DNA of 38,503 nucleotides from Lachnospiraceae bacterium (GCA_021199495.1 JAJQHY010000003.1:1-38503), one strand, 5' to 3'; positions 15,504-24,396 are shown, counted from the stretch's first letter. Numbers and translations: made by a program. The notes: a model not told the origin generated them from the letters alone.

Positions 15504-16247
15504 TCAGATTACATAAAACACAACCGAAAACACCGCGTACAACAGGACCTGATGCACCATGTAAATGGGAAGGGAGTGCTGTCCCAGAATCTGCAGAGGT
15601 TTTAATTTCCCATTTGTAAGATAGCGCAGGCAGTCTTTTTTCTGTGCCAGGGCATAAAGATAAAACCCTGCGAGAAACAAAAACAGCCAGGGAATGAGAG
15701 AAAAGTAATCCGTGGAATAAAATCCGGACGCCTGAAAGCCTAAATAGGTGGTGAACAGATTCCGGTACAGACCCTTCGGCAGTGCGAGCAGTTTGAAGGT
15801 GCCAAAGCCCAGATATCCGCTGTTGATTCTTTTTGTCAGAAGAAAGAGCAGAAAGCTCACCGTAAACCCAACAGCAGGCGGGCACTTTTTAAGCAGCGGT
15901 TCCGCAAAAGCGGTCAGCAGCATGGCGGAGCCGATCAGCGTCAGTACGCCGAAAATGACGCGGTCGTCATACATGACCAGAAGCGTCACAGCTGTAATTA
16001 CCAGTCCGCAGACAAAGACGGTGAGCCCACGTCTTACCTTTCTCTTTCCTAACGGCAGGCAGAAGCCGGAGAGAAAGATAAAGGTCCAGCAGATACCCTG
16101 CTGCCAGATGTACGCTGCGTCAGACTGATACCAGGCCCAGTTTTGGCCGAACATGTAGACTAAGTCCCAGCAGGCATGATAGGCGATCATATTTAAGATC
16201 GCAAGTCCGCGTATTTCATCCAGAATCAGATATCGGTTTCGGTTCAT
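15504..16247 (-). CDS. DUF1624 / HGSNAT-type membrane protein
   Basis: A 247-residue polytopic protein with about seven helices, of the family related to the catalytic domain of heparan-alpha-glucosaminide N-acetyltransferase, often encoded in bacteria without known substrate. Family patterns are LDEIRGLAILNMIAYHACWD (8-27), with the conserved Asp-Arg-Gly and His, and the SGFCLPLGKRKVRRG segment. The ATG at 16247 is chosen because ACGGAGGAAACG precedes it; the longer in-frame version to 16532 would run through a palindromic leader and is not conserved-looking. Acyl transfer to an extracellular sugar is a family-level guess. Confidence 0.78.
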   Translation of the reverse strand: MNRNRYLILDEIRGLAILNMIAYHACWDLVYMFGQNWAWYQSDAAYIWQQGICWTFIFLSGFCLPLGKRKVRRGLTVFVCGLVITAVTLLVMYDDRVIFGVLTLIGSAMLLTAFAEPLLKKCPPAVGFTVSFLLFLLTKRINSGYLGFGTFKLLALPKGLYRNLFTTYLGFQASGFYSTDYFSLIPWLFLFLAGFYLYALAQKKDCLRYLTNGKLKPLQILGQHSLPIYMVHQVLLYAVFSVVFYVI

Positions 16248-16338
16248 CGTTTCCTCCGTTTCTTTCATCAAAATGGCCGGGTGGTCGGGTATCAAAGGCA
16301 AAAGGATGTTGATATTTCGGTAAAAGATTTCATCTATC

Positions 16339-16412
16339 ATGAGCAAAGGGCGCTCATGATCCAATTCGCCGCTCGCCGGACGTGCGAGCACGCCCTTTTC
16401 GCTAACGCTCAT
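16339..16412 (-). promoter_or_regulatory. palindromic leader hairpin upstream of the DUF1624 gene
   Basis: ATGAGC-AAAGGGCG (16339-16352) pairs with CGCCCTTTT...GCTCAT (16391-16412), and an inner GCTCGC..GCGAGC arm is present. On the minus strand a TATAAT (complement of 16411-16416) abuts the element, so it may begin the transcript. It may be a leader structure or another short dispersed repeat. The rest of the 393-base gap 16248-16640 holds only the divergent promoter below. Confidence 0.4.
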
Positions 16413-16516
16413 TATATCATACCACTTCAGACGGCGGCCTGTACAGAGTAAAAAAGAAGGAATGAAACAGATTGTCAGAACAGTCCATGGCCGTGTCCTG
16501 ACCGCAATTTTTTTGA

Positions 16517-16545
16517 TTGCACGGATCATCATTCACGGCTATAAT
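16517..16545 (+). promoter_or_regulatory. sigma-A promoter of the TSUP transporter gene
   Basis: TTGCAC (16517-16522), 17-base spacer, TATAAT (16540-16545). Confidence 0.6.
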
Positions 16546-16640
16546 GATACGAAGATGGCAGAAATTTTATTCTATATACTGTCTGTTGAAAGATACCCAT
16601 ATGCAGTTATCATCATGATACATAAGGAAAGGTGGCATTC

Positions 16641-17435
16641 ATGGAATATTTCTGGTATGTTGTGGCCGCGCTGGGCGCGGGGATTGGCACGGGGCTTGCG
16701 GGGCTGTCGGCAGCGACTGTGATGGTGCCGATCCTGATCGTTCTCTGCCCCTCTTTCAGCGGGGAATACGGCGCGTATCAGGCGACCGCGATCGCACTGG
16801 CGTCCGATATTTTAGGCTCGGCTGTGACTTCCACGGTTTACGCGAAAAATAAAAGAATTGACTTAAAACACGGCTGGGTGATGATGGCCTGCATCATTGC
16901 GCTCAGCACGGTGGGCAGCTACGCGGCCTATCTGGTCGGAAATGTGGTTCTGGGCGGTTTTACTCTGTTTCTCACGTTCTGTATCGGCATCCGCTTCCTG
17001 ATCAAGCCTGATACATCCAGAACCGGCGCGGACAGCTCCAATGTCCGTCTGGGCGTGAAGGAGATTATCATTTCCGTGTTTTTCGGCCTCACCATCGGTT
17101 TCGGAACCGGTTTTGTGGGGACCGGCGGCGGGATGATGATGCTCGTGGTTTTCACCGCGTTTCTGGGGTATGATTTAAAAACTGCCGTCGGCACCAGCAC
17201 CTTTATTATGACCTTTACAGCTCTGATCGGCTTCATCAGTCATTCCGTGATTCATCCGGCGATTGTGCTGGAACGGTGGAATGTTCTGCTTGTCTGCATC
17301 ATCACCGCGACGGCTGCGTCCCTGATTTCCGCGCAGTTCGCGAACCGGGTGAATAATAAGACAGTGGGCAGGGTCACGGGCGTGATCCTGACTGTTCTGG
17401 GCGCCGCGATGATTTATCTCAATTATTTTGCCTGA
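16641..17435 (+). CDS. TSUP (TauE/SafE) family transporter
   Basis: A 264-residue membrane protein with about eight helices in two repeats. Gly-rich motifs GAGIGTGLAGLSAATVMVP near the N-terminus and GFGTGFVGTGGGMMMLVVF in the second half are the duplicated TSUP signature. Members move sulfite, sulfoacetate, thiosulfate or other small organic anions; the substrate here is unknown. ATG 16641 has AGGAAAGG upstream; an in-frame GTG at 16632 overlaps that site. The stop lies 6 bases from the end of the convergent MATE gene, without space for a terminator. Confidence 0.88.
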   Translation: MEYFWYVVAALGAGIGTGLAGLSAATVMVPILIVLCPSFSGEYGAYQATAIALASDILGSAVTSTVYAKNKRIDLKHGWVMMACIIALSTVGSYAAYLVGNVVLGGFTLFLTFCIGIRFLIKPDTSRTGADSSNVRLGVKEIIISVFFGLTIGFGTGFVGTGGGMMMLVVFTAFLGYDLKTAVGTSTFIMTFTALIGFISHSVIHPAIVLERWNVLLVCIITATAASLISAQFANRVNNKTVGRVTGVILTVLGAAMIYLNYFA

Positions 17436-17441
17436 ATGTAT

Positions 17442-18837
17442 TTATCCCTCGCCGCGCCAGGAAATATTGTATTGTCTGCAGATACGCCGTATTTCAATGG
17501 CGGCGACGATCATTGCCAGCAGGCCGCTTGCAGTGTTGCTGACCGCCATAACGATGCCGGCACTGATACTTCCCAAAGAGGTAAACTGCTGCAGTGCCCA
17601 GAGCACCGGCACACGGAAAACAAAAATGCGGCAGAAATTCATAATCAGTGTAATCCTGGTTTTTCCGAAGCCGTAGAGCAGCGCCATCACGGCGGAATTG
17701 ATGCCGAGCGGGATGGCTCCTATGGCCTCAAAGCGGTAGATTTGCCGGATCAGGACGGCAAATTCTTCGTTGTCCTCCGCAAAGAGCCTGCTCAGCGGGT
17801 TCAGGCACAGGAGAGAGGCGCTCATCAGGACAGCGCCGATGAGGATATTGATGAGCAGAGCCCAGTAAAAGGCGCGCAGAGAGCGTTCAGGTTTATTGGC
17901 TCCCAGGTTCTGGCTGATGATGGAGGAAGTGCCATCCTGAAAGCCGTTCTGCGGATTGGTGGTGATACCGCCGATATTATTGGAAATGCCCAGCGCGCCT
18001 ACCGTCCAGGTGCCATACACAGTGCTCATGGAGTTGACCAATACCTTGCCCATGGAGAAGGCGATCTTTTCCACAATGACGGGGAAGGAGAGTGTCAGCA
18101 TGGGCGCGACAGTTTTTTTTCTGAAAGCTGATGGCGCGCAGCGAAAACCCGAATGCGTTGCCTTTCTGGTTTAAGTTAATCAGAGCAGCGATAAATAAAA
18201 CGGACTGCGAGAGGATGGTAGCCAGGGCGATCATGTTCAGGTCGCCGTCCAGCACATAGACAAACCAGGCCGTGAGAGCCAGCTTGACTAAGATGACACC
18301 GGTATTCAGCTTGAGGATACGCCTGGAATTTCCCCGCGCCCGCTCAATAGCGATGTAGACATTATTAAAAAAGGTGACCACCATGGCGATCAGCTCTAAG
18401 CGAAAATAGGTGGTTCCCTCGGCGATGAATTCCTCCGGCGTATTCATCAGCCGCAGGAATGGTTCCGTAAATGGAAGCAGTGCCAGAAGCAGGATGCCGC
18501 CGAGCGTCCCGCAGAGCGCAAACATGGTGCTGACGCGCTTTTTGACCAGCTCAAAATCGCCCTCACCGTAGGCCTGACTGACCTTGATGCTGGCGCCGAC
18601 GGCGAGTCCGCTGCCGAGGGCGGAGAGCATCGTGTTGATCTGCGACAGATAGGCAACGGCGGAAACGGCGGAAGCACCTATGTGGGAGGCCATCATGGTG
18701 TCAAGTATTTTAAACAGCTGATTTAAGCTCTGATACAGCGCCAGTGGATAGCCGACATATAACACAACCTTCCACATGGGGCCGTTCAACGAAAAGTCAC
18801 GGAAGGTTTCATCCTTTCTGGAAAGAACTGCTTTCAT
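17442..18837 (-). pseudogene. MATE-family transporter, frameshifted at an A8 run
   Basis: Two frames together make a complete MATE protein. The first (from ATG 18837) gives about 240 residues of the N-terminal half, ending in AISFQKK; it then enters a hydrophilic nonsense tail. The second frame resumes with TVAPMLTLSFPVIVEKIAFS and runs to the stop at 17442, about 223 residues. The switch is at eight T on the plus strand (18113-18120), i.e. A8 in the mRNA. Removing one A would join the halves into about 463 residues, normal for the family. It may be a pseudogene, a sequencing error, phase variation, or a gene rescued by slippage. Both halves look otherwise undamaged, so the event is recent or tolerated. 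Confidence 0.75.
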
Positions 18838-19084
18838 TTTACTCTTTCTTTACTCCCTTTACTTTTTACTCACCACATGATATAACAAATTCACTCGTTT
18901 GTATACTTTATTTTCGGGTTGTCTTTCAAATAGTACATTTTCCAACTGTTTTCAGCGCATTCGGTCGTGGAACCGTCGGGAAATTCCTGAATATAATAAG
19001 AAGCAGAGGCGGAAATCCGCGCGCGGGATTCTGTCCGTGACTTAAAAGAAAATCGGAAGAGAATAAGAAAGAGGATTGCGGAAT

Positions 19085-19861
19085 ATGGACATTTTTGTGG
19101 GACTTTTGATACCACTTTTAGGGACGACGCTGGGCGCGGCCTGTGTGTTCCTGATGAAAAAACAGATGAGCGTCCGTGTCCAGCGGATGCTGACAGGGTT
19201 CGCAGCCGGCGTAATGGTGGCGGCGTCGGTCTGGAGTCTTTTGATTCCGGCAATCGAACAGTCGGAAGGTCTGGGGAAGTTTGCGTTCTTCCCGGCGGCC
19301 GTCGGGTTTTGTATCGGGATTTTATTTCTGCTTCTTCTGGATGAAATAACGCCCCATCTACATCTGAACAGTCTTAAGGCCGAGGGACCGAAGAGCAATC
19401 TGAAGGACACCACCAAGATGCTGCTGGCTGTGACAATTCACAATATTCCGGAGGGCATGGCTGTGGGTGTCGTGTATGCCGGGGCTTTGGCCGGGAACGC
19501 GCAGATTACAGCGGCGGGAGCCCTGACGCTTTCTTTGGGGATCGCCATCCAGAATTTTCCCGAGGGAGCCATCATTTCCATGCCTCTTCAGTCCAGGGGC
19601 ATGAGCAGAGAAAAGGCGTTTTTCTGCGGCTTTCTCTCCGGTGTGGTGGAGCCTTTGGCGGCTGTACTGACCCTTACGATGGCCGGGCTCATTGTCCCGG
19701 CTCTGCCGTATCTCTTAAGCTTTGCCGCGGGAGCCATGATGTATGTGGTGGTGGAGGAGCTTATCCCGGAGATTTCGCAGGGAGAGCATTCCAATATCGG
19801 GGTGATTTCCTTTTCAGCGGGGTTCGTTCTGATGATGATTCTGGATGTGGCGCTGGGCTGA
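19085..19861 (+). CDS. ZIP-family metal transporter
   Basis: A 258-residue membrane protein predicted to move Zn2+ or another divalent metal into the cytoplasm. About eight helices are visible. The metal path is marked by HNIPEG (119-124) in helix 4, NFPEG (157-161) in helix 5, and the acidic EELIPE (224-229) in helix 7. The cytoplasmic loop between helices 3 and 4 is short, with HLH (91-93) as a possible metal site. ATG 19085 is preferred to the in-frame TTG at 19076. The gene is followed by a small terminator-like hairpin. No metal-responsive operator was recognised in 18838-19084. Confidence 0.88.
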   Translation: MDIFVGLLIPLLGTTLGAACVFLMKKQMSVRVQRMLTGFAAGVMVAASVWSLLIPAIEQSEGLGKFAFFPAAVGFCIGILFLLLLDEITPHLHLNSLKAEGPKSNLKDTTKMLLAVTIHNIPEGMAVGVVYAGALAGNAQITAAGALTLSLGIAIQNFPEGAIISMPLQSRGMSREKAFFCGFLSGVVEPLAAVLTLTMAGLIVPALPYLLSFAAGAMMYVVVEELIPEISQGEHSNIGVISFSAGFVLMMILDVALG

Positions 19862-19865
19862 TTTT

Positions 19866-19894
19866 GGGACAAAAAACCGTGCATGTCCCTTTTT
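19866..19894 (+). terminator. probable terminator of the ZIP gene
   Basis: GGGACA (19866-19871) pairs with TGTCCC (19884-19889), followed by TTTTT. Confidence 0.45.
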
Positions 19895-19971
19895 GGGACA
19901 AAATCGGAAATTGCCGCTTGCAATCATGGCGCGGGAGAATATGCTTGAAAATAAAAGAATTACGGTTTATG

Positions 19972-20023
19972 ATGATACAAGAGGATTGTGGACGTTTTTT
20001 TGCGAAGCAATCCATGGTATCAT
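19972..20023. repeat. dispersed palindromic element, short copy
   Basis: ATGATACAAGAGGATTG (from 19972) and CAATCCATGGTATCAT (20008-20023) form an imperfect inverted repeat. The final 22 bases equal those at 330-351. It lies 24 bases before the gene at 20048 and could supply its leader or promoter. Confidence 0.5.
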
Positions 20024-20047
20024 CTGCTTATTAAGAGGACAGACGCA

Positions 20048-21076
20048 ATGGCAAATAACATTACCCACATTCTGACCGAGGCGGTCGTAAAAAACACACT
20101 GAAGGAAATCGAGGATTCTCCGGAGCGCAGTATCCGCAGACTGGTGGATATGGCGCTGAATTTTTCAGAGGGCCGTTTTAAAAATGACTTTTTCAGCGTG
20201 GCGCAGAAAATGCTGGAAAATGAAAACAGCTCCTATTATGATCTGATCCGCGATGCTGTGACGCATGTGGATCATGAGCGGATTCTGCGGATCGGCATGA
20301 ATGTGGGCTTTAACAGCTGCACGGAGGGTGCGAAGACCATTCGCGAAAATGAGAAGAAGCTGGGCTTCAACATTCCCTGGGCGGTGTTCCTGCACATGGA
20401 TGAACAGATCCTGTTGGAAAAACCGGAGATGTATGACCATGTCTTTTCGCAGGGGGAAGCGCTGGGAATTTATACATGGATCTTATTTGAGGACGGTCCG
20501 CTTGCGGAAATGCTGCCCCTGATGAAGGAGCATGAGGACAGTGCTTTTATTGTGGCCTGTGAGCCGGAGAGCATTACGGAAGATTTCCTGGATGGTGCAG
20601 CGCAGATAATGAATATCATGCCGGTTGTCCGTTATGAAGAGGAGAAAACAGCCGCGTTTGACCTTCTGAGAAAGAAGGGATATCTTTACGCGGCATATCA
20701 GACATATGGTGATCAGGATGTGGAGGCAGTTGCCAGCGGAGATCTGTTCTACAGTGCGGAGCAGGTGCATGCCGTGCTGACGGCACTTCTGCCGTCACAG
20801 GACAGTTCAAAAGAGGCGAGAAAGCGGACGGCCGCGTATGTGGAACGGGCGCGCAATGAGCAGCTCTTCGGGACAATCCCCTGAGAGGCATGGTATGACA
20901 GCTGTCGTGTGGATGCGATTATATCAGGAGATGCGTGCTTCGCGGACTTTGACGCGAAGGGGAATCTGCGTGGCTCCCTGCATGAGCCGAAGGAAGCAGC
21001 GCTGAATGTGTTCCAAAACGATCTGGAGCAGATTTTTAAGAGGGCGTTCCCGAAACAGAAGCAGGAGTCTGATTAA
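20048..21076 (+). pseudogene. unrecognised gene interrupted by an in-frame TGA
   Basis: The first open frame (20048-20884) encodes 278 soluble residues beginning MANNITHILTEAVVKNTLKE; no cofactor or catalytic motif is recognised. It ends ...LFGTIP at TGA 20882-20884. The same frame continues for 63 sense codons (EAWYDSCRVDAIISGDACFA and FDAKGNLRG) to TAA 21074-21076. This continuation reads like real protein, so the original product was probably about 342 residues. Its 3' end overlaps the convergent TetR gene by 41 bases. My impression, from memory only, is that related Lachnospiraceae hypotheticals have such a C-terminal part. Nonsense mutation is the simplest view; readthrough or assembly error are alternatives. 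Confidence 0.6.
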
Positions 21077-21620
21077 AGGAATCCATATGTCTGCAGACAT
21101 CCATGGAGGTTTCCTCAATCAGCGTCCGGAAAATCCGGATGAACTGGTCCGCCGGCATGCGGCTTTTGTCGGTAAGCCAGCGCATCAGGGCACACTCAAA
21201 GGCGTCCGTCATGAAATCAATGCACATCGGATGGATATCGTCGCGGCCTGACACCGCCTGCATGCGGTCTTTTAACAGAGAATAGATGAATTCGCGGAAG
21301 TGTTCGGAGAAGGAATTCTGCCCGCGTACCATCAGTGCCCGGCGATAGAAGCTGCGGTTGTCATAGAAATAACGACAGAGGTGCTCGATGAAGTCCCATT
21401 CGTCGTCGGGTGTCCGGTCGGACATCAGTTTGATGAAATCCGTGTCAAAAATCCAGTTGACCAGGTCGTATTTATCCTTGAAATGGTAATAGAAGCTTTT
21501 GCGGTTCATGCCGCATTTTTCGCAGATCTGTGCAACATTGATTTTTTCAAAGGGAGTCTCGTCCATGAGCTCACGCAGAGCCTGGGCGAGTGCTTTTTTG
21601 GTGATATTGGAATCTGCCAT
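21036..21620 (-). CDS. TetR/AcrR-family regulator (DhaS-like)
   Basis: A 194-residue regulator. The N-terminal helix-turn-helix is seen as INVAQICEKCGMNRKSFYYH followed by FKDKYDLVNWIF. The C-terminal helical region with the YDNRSFYRRAL pattern matches the TetR C-terminal type found in DhaS-like regulators. The start at 21620 follows GGAGGTAGTAAG; upstream in-frame ATGs up to 21701 lie in spacer and repeat DNA. It is convergent with the broken gene at 20048 and divergent from the DUF3842 gene. Regulated genes and inducer are unknown. Confidence 0.87.
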   Translation of the reverse strand: MADSNITKKALAQALRELMDETPFEKINVAQICEKCGMNRKSFYYHFKDKYDLVNWIFDTDFIKLMSDRTPDDEWDFIEHLCRYFYDNRSFYRRALMVRGQNSFSEHFREFIYSLLKDRMQAVSGRDDIHPMCIDFMTDAFECALMRWLTDKSRMPADQFIRIFRTLIEETSMDVCRHMDSFNQTPASVSGTPS

Positions 21621-21711
21621 CTTACTACCTCCGCTACATAAATCACAATATGGCAGCGCCGTTTCCATCTTTCTCATCTGTGGGGCAGCAATTGATTCCA
21701 CATTATAAATA

Positions 21712-21765
21712 TTCAGAACAGCAGGCCACAGGTCTACGCTCCGCTTCGGTCGGTGCTGTTCTGAA
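21712..21765. repeat. short palindromic element sharing a core with the 5166-5413 repeat
   Basis: TTCAGAACAGCA (21712-21723) and TGCTGTTCTGAA (21754-21765) are a perfect 12-bp inverted repeat. The loop side contains CGCTCCGCTTCGGTCGG (21737-21753), the exact complement of 5292-5308. It lies beside a TATAAT on the minus strand (complement of 21702-21707) that may serve the TetR gene. Confidence 0.5.
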
Positions 21766-21842
21766 CTGTTACCCCATATTGAGGTTCATTTTAACAAAAA
21801 CGAAGTACATTTTCAAGAAAAATGTCGGATGAAAGGACTTGC

Positions 21843-22247
21843 ATGAATATTTTAATTGTAGACGCGCAGGGCGGCGGGATCGGCCGCCAGCTGGTGACGG
21901 CCTTAAAACAGAATGCTCCGGAGTGCGTAATTACTGCGGTGGGGACAAACTCCGCGGCGACAGCGGCCATGCTGAAGGCCGGAGCGGACAACGCCGCCAC
22001 GGGTGAGAACGCGGTTGTGGTCTGCAGCCGGAAGGCGGATGTGATCATTGGTCCCATCGGGATTGTGATCGCGGATTCTCTTTTCGGGGAGATTACCCCC
22101 AAAATGGCTGTGGCCATCGGGCAGAGCGCGGCGAAAAAGATTCTGATTCCAATCAATCACTGCGATAATATTGTTGTGGGTGTGAGCGAGTTTAACATTA
22201 ACCGACTGCTGCAGGAGGTGATGGAGGAAGTGAGAAGGTGCTGCTGA
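21843..22247 (+). CDS. DUF3842 family protein
   Basis: A 134-residue cytoplasmic protein with a Rossmann-like beginning MNILIVDAQGGGIGRQLV, whose Gly-rich loop suggests nucleotide binding. The conserved blocks AVGTNSAATAAMLKAGAD, NAATGEN, IIGPIGIVIADSLFGEITP and INHCDNIVVGV match the DUF3842 family of Clostridia as I recall it. The biochemical function is unknown. ATG 21843 has AAAGGA at a good distance; an in-frame upstream ATG is less likely. It is followed by a separate promoter for the ECF gene. Confidence 0.85.
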   Translation: MNILIVDAQGGGIGRQLVTALKQNAPECVITAVGTNSAATAAMLKAGADNAATGENAVVVCSRKADVIIGPIGIVIADSLFGEITPKMAVAIGQSAAKKILIPINHCDNIVVGVSEFNINRLLQEVMEEVRRCC

Positions 22248-22311
22248 CTGAAGTACCGGAGCGCCGTTGCTTTTTATAGCAACAGGCGGTTTAAAAACCG
22301 GAATATTTCTC

Positions 22312-22341
22312 TTGACACGCACAGCCGATCAATGGTAAACT
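22312..22341 (+). promoter_or_regulatory. sigma-A promoter with long leader for the ECF S component
   Basis: TTGACA (22312-22317), 18 bases, TAAACT (22336-22341). The transcript would have a GC-rich leader of about 170 nt before 22521. No known riboswitch consensus (TPP, FMN, cobalamin, folate, preQ1) was recognised in it. Confidence 0.6.
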
Positions 22342-22520
22342 GTCGGCGGTTCGCAGGAAGCGGGCCGGCGGCGCAGAAGTGCCGGGTTTGAGATATCTGT
22401 CCGGGAATCCGGGAATGAAGCAATATTACACAGAATAATATACCAGGAAGGTGTATGACTTTTCAGAAGAGAAGTGATACGCCTTATATTTTTGGGGCGA
22501 AAACGGAGGAGAGAGAAAAA

Positions 22521-23072
22521 ATGAACAGAAATCACGTACAAATTCAAACCATGGTGCTGGCGGCCATGTTCCTGGCCATTGGCATCATTCTTCCAACCAT
22601 CACTGGCGGTATTCCGCAGATCGGCAATCTGCTGCTGCCGATGCACATTCCGGTCTTATTCTGCGGCCTGATCTGCGGCTGGCAGTACGGCCTGATCGTC
22701 GGCTTTATCACACCGCTCTTACGCGGCGCCATTTTCGGCATGCCGATGTTCTATCCAACCGGCCTGGCCATGGCTTTTGAGCTGGCCACCTATGGATCGG
22801 TGATTGGCTTCCTCTACGCCCGCTTCCATAAAAAGAATGTGGCTGCCATTTACATCAGTCTGATCAGTGCCATGATTGTCGGCCGTGTGGTCTGGGGTGT
22901 GGTCAGGGTCATTATGCTGGGCGTGGCCGGTACGGCCTTCAGCTGGCAGATGTTTATCGCCGGTGCGTTCTTAAACGCAATCCCGGGTATTATTCTGCAG
23001 CTGGTGCTGATTCCGGCGGTGATGACCGCTTTGAATAAGGCAGGGGTTTTACATTATCAGAGTCAGGGATAA
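22521..23072 (+). CDS. ECF transporter S component (vitamin specificity unknown)
   Basis: A 183-residue membrane protein with about six helices. It is the substrate-binding subunit of an energy-coupling-factor importer, which would use shared EcfA/EcfT subunits encoded elsewhere. Patterns such as LPMHIPVLFCGLICGWQYGL, TPLLRGAIFGMP and AMAFELATYG are typical of S components of Clostridia. The start at 22521 follows GGAGGAGAG; an in-frame ATG at 22455 behind AGGAAGGTG would add a 22-residue polar leader. Substrate could be a vitamin or precursor; none can be chosen from the sequence. Confidence 0.85.
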   Translation: MNRNHVQIQTMVLAAMFLAIGIILPTITGGIPQIGNLLLPMHIPVLFCGLICGWQYGLIVGFITPLLRGAIFGMPMFYPTGLAMAFELATYGSVIGFLYARFHKKNVAAIYISLISAMIVGRVVWGVVRVIMLGVAGTAFSWQMFIAGAFLNAIPGIILQLVLIPAVMTALNKAGVLHYQSQG

Positions 23073-23090
23073 GAGCAAAGATCTCTGACT
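23061..23090 (+). terminator. hairpin at the end of the ECF gene
   Basis: AGTCAGGGAT (23061-23070) pairs with ATCTCTGACT (23081-23090) with one G-T pair, overlapping the stop codon. There is no T tract, so termination is uncertain. Confidence 0.35.
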
Positions 23091-23298
23091 TTACAAAACC
23101 GTTTCAAATTCCTCACAGAAATAACACACAGAATTGCTATGATATTGACAACATAGCCCTGGCATATCCTTCAGGACAGCAGAGGGCAATGCGTGAATCC
23201 GTTAAGAATGTCCGCTGCGAGTCGGACAGAAACGGCAAATCGTGGTATTCTTTCGTGAAAGCCGCAGGTTGTGTGATTGTGGAAGGTGTGAGGCGCGG

Positions 23299-24378
23299 AT
23301 GAAAAGAGAACTCCTGAAGCTGCTGGTCGTGATAGCGGCTGCGGTTGGTCTGGCGGCAGGCGTCGACCGTTATCTGATTTCCAATGATAAAACAGTCCCG
23401 GAGCTGGTGCAGAATTTGAAGGAGATGGCAGTATCACTTGTCGCGTCGGAGGATGTGCAGGAGGGTGATACTTCGGTTGTGTCCGCGGACTTCGAGGGAT
23501 CGGATCAGGAGAGTCAGGCGGGTTCAGAAGACGAAGCGGAAGAGGAAATGTCAGCTTCGGAAAGCACGGATACAACGGGCTCTCAGACGGAAACGGAGCA
23601 GAGCCTGTCCGAGACTGAGGAGAGTGAGAAAACGCTTTCGGAAGAAGAGGCGCCTCCGGATTCGGAAACTGCGGGTACAGAGGATTCACAGCAGTCTCCG
23701 GCGGATATCGGGGATGGCAGGAAGCCTTCGGATGAGAATCAGGATATGGACTGGACGGGCTTATCTGCCGATGCATATCAGATTGAGGACTTTGAGATTA
23801 TTTACCAGATGCCGGAGCTGCCGACCGGCTGTGAGGTGGTGGCGCTGACCATGGTGCTGCATTACTATGGGTTTGATGTAGATAAAACGACCATGGCCGC
23901 AGATTATCTGCCCACCGCAGCCGCGACATTTTATTATGGCAGCGACGGCCTGAAATATGGTCCCGATCTGAATGAATATTTTGTAGGAGATCCGTTTACG
24001 GATGCAGGCTACATTTGTGGGACAGGGGCGATTGTGACGGCGGCTGACAGCTACTTAAGCGATGTCGGTTCTGACTTACGGGCGGTGGATATGACAGGAA
24101 CGTCAGTCGAGGAGCTGTATCAGCTGGTCAGCGAGGATATTCCGGTGCTCGTGTGGGTGACGATTGAAATGGCACAGCGCGCCTCTACTTCCGGCTGGTA
24201 CACGGAGGCTGGGGAATATGTGGAATGGAGCACCAACGACCACGGCGCGGTTTTAATCGGTTATACGGAGGACACCGTGACCATCGCTGACCCGATCAGC
24301 GGCCTGATTGAATACAGCAGGGAAGCCTTTGAGAGTGTCTTTGCATCCAGAGGAAATCAGTGTGTAATCCTGCAGTAA
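23299..24378 (+). CDS. membrane-anchored C39-family cysteine peptidase
   Basis: A 359-residue extracytoplasmic protein. A basic start and one hydrophobic helix (about 7-25) form a signal anchor. An acidic Ser/Glu/Thr-rich low-complexity stalk spans about 50-155. The C-terminal papain-like domain resembles peptidase_C39_2, with catalytic C178 in PTGCEVVALTMVLHYYG, H315 in NDHGAVLIGY and D331 in IADPI. The substrate could be a secreted peptide or cell-wall protein; it is not fused to a transporter, unlike bacteriocin-processing C39 domains. ATG 23299 is preferred over 23242 because the extension is not signal-like. It ends at a strong terminator. Confidence 0.85.
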   Translation: MKRELLKLLVVIAAAVGLAAGVDRYLISNDKTVPELVQNLKEMAVSLVASEDVQEGDTSVVSADFEGSDQESQAGSEDEAEEEMSASESTDTTGSQTETEQSLSETEESEKTLSEEEAPPDSETAGTEDSQQSPADIGDGRKPSDENQDMDWTGLSADAYQIEDFEIIYQMPELPTGCEVVALTMVLHYYGFDVDKTTMAADYLPTAAATFYYGSDGLKYGPDLNEYFVGDPFTDAGYICGTGAIVTAADSYLSDVGSDLRAVDMTGTSVEELYQLVSEDIPVLVWVTIEMAQRASTSGWYTEAGEYVEWSTNDHGAVLIGYTEDTVTIADPISGLIEYSREAFESVFASRGNQCVILQ

Positions 24379-24396
24379 TGAAAAAAAGATATCAAT

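Noticed and set aside
18891-19084. Possible gene in the spacer between the broken MATE and ZIP genes
   Set aside because: Minus-strand frame runs into the ZIP gene and shows no motif; the 247-base spacer holds nothing I can support.
20882-20884. Selenocysteine codon
   Set aside because: No convincing selenocysteine insertion hairpin directly downstream and no known selenoprotein motif.
23242-23298. Longer N-terminus of the C39 peptidase
   Set aside because: The extension is Cys/Arg-rich and would bury the signal anchor; the ATG at 23299 is better placed.
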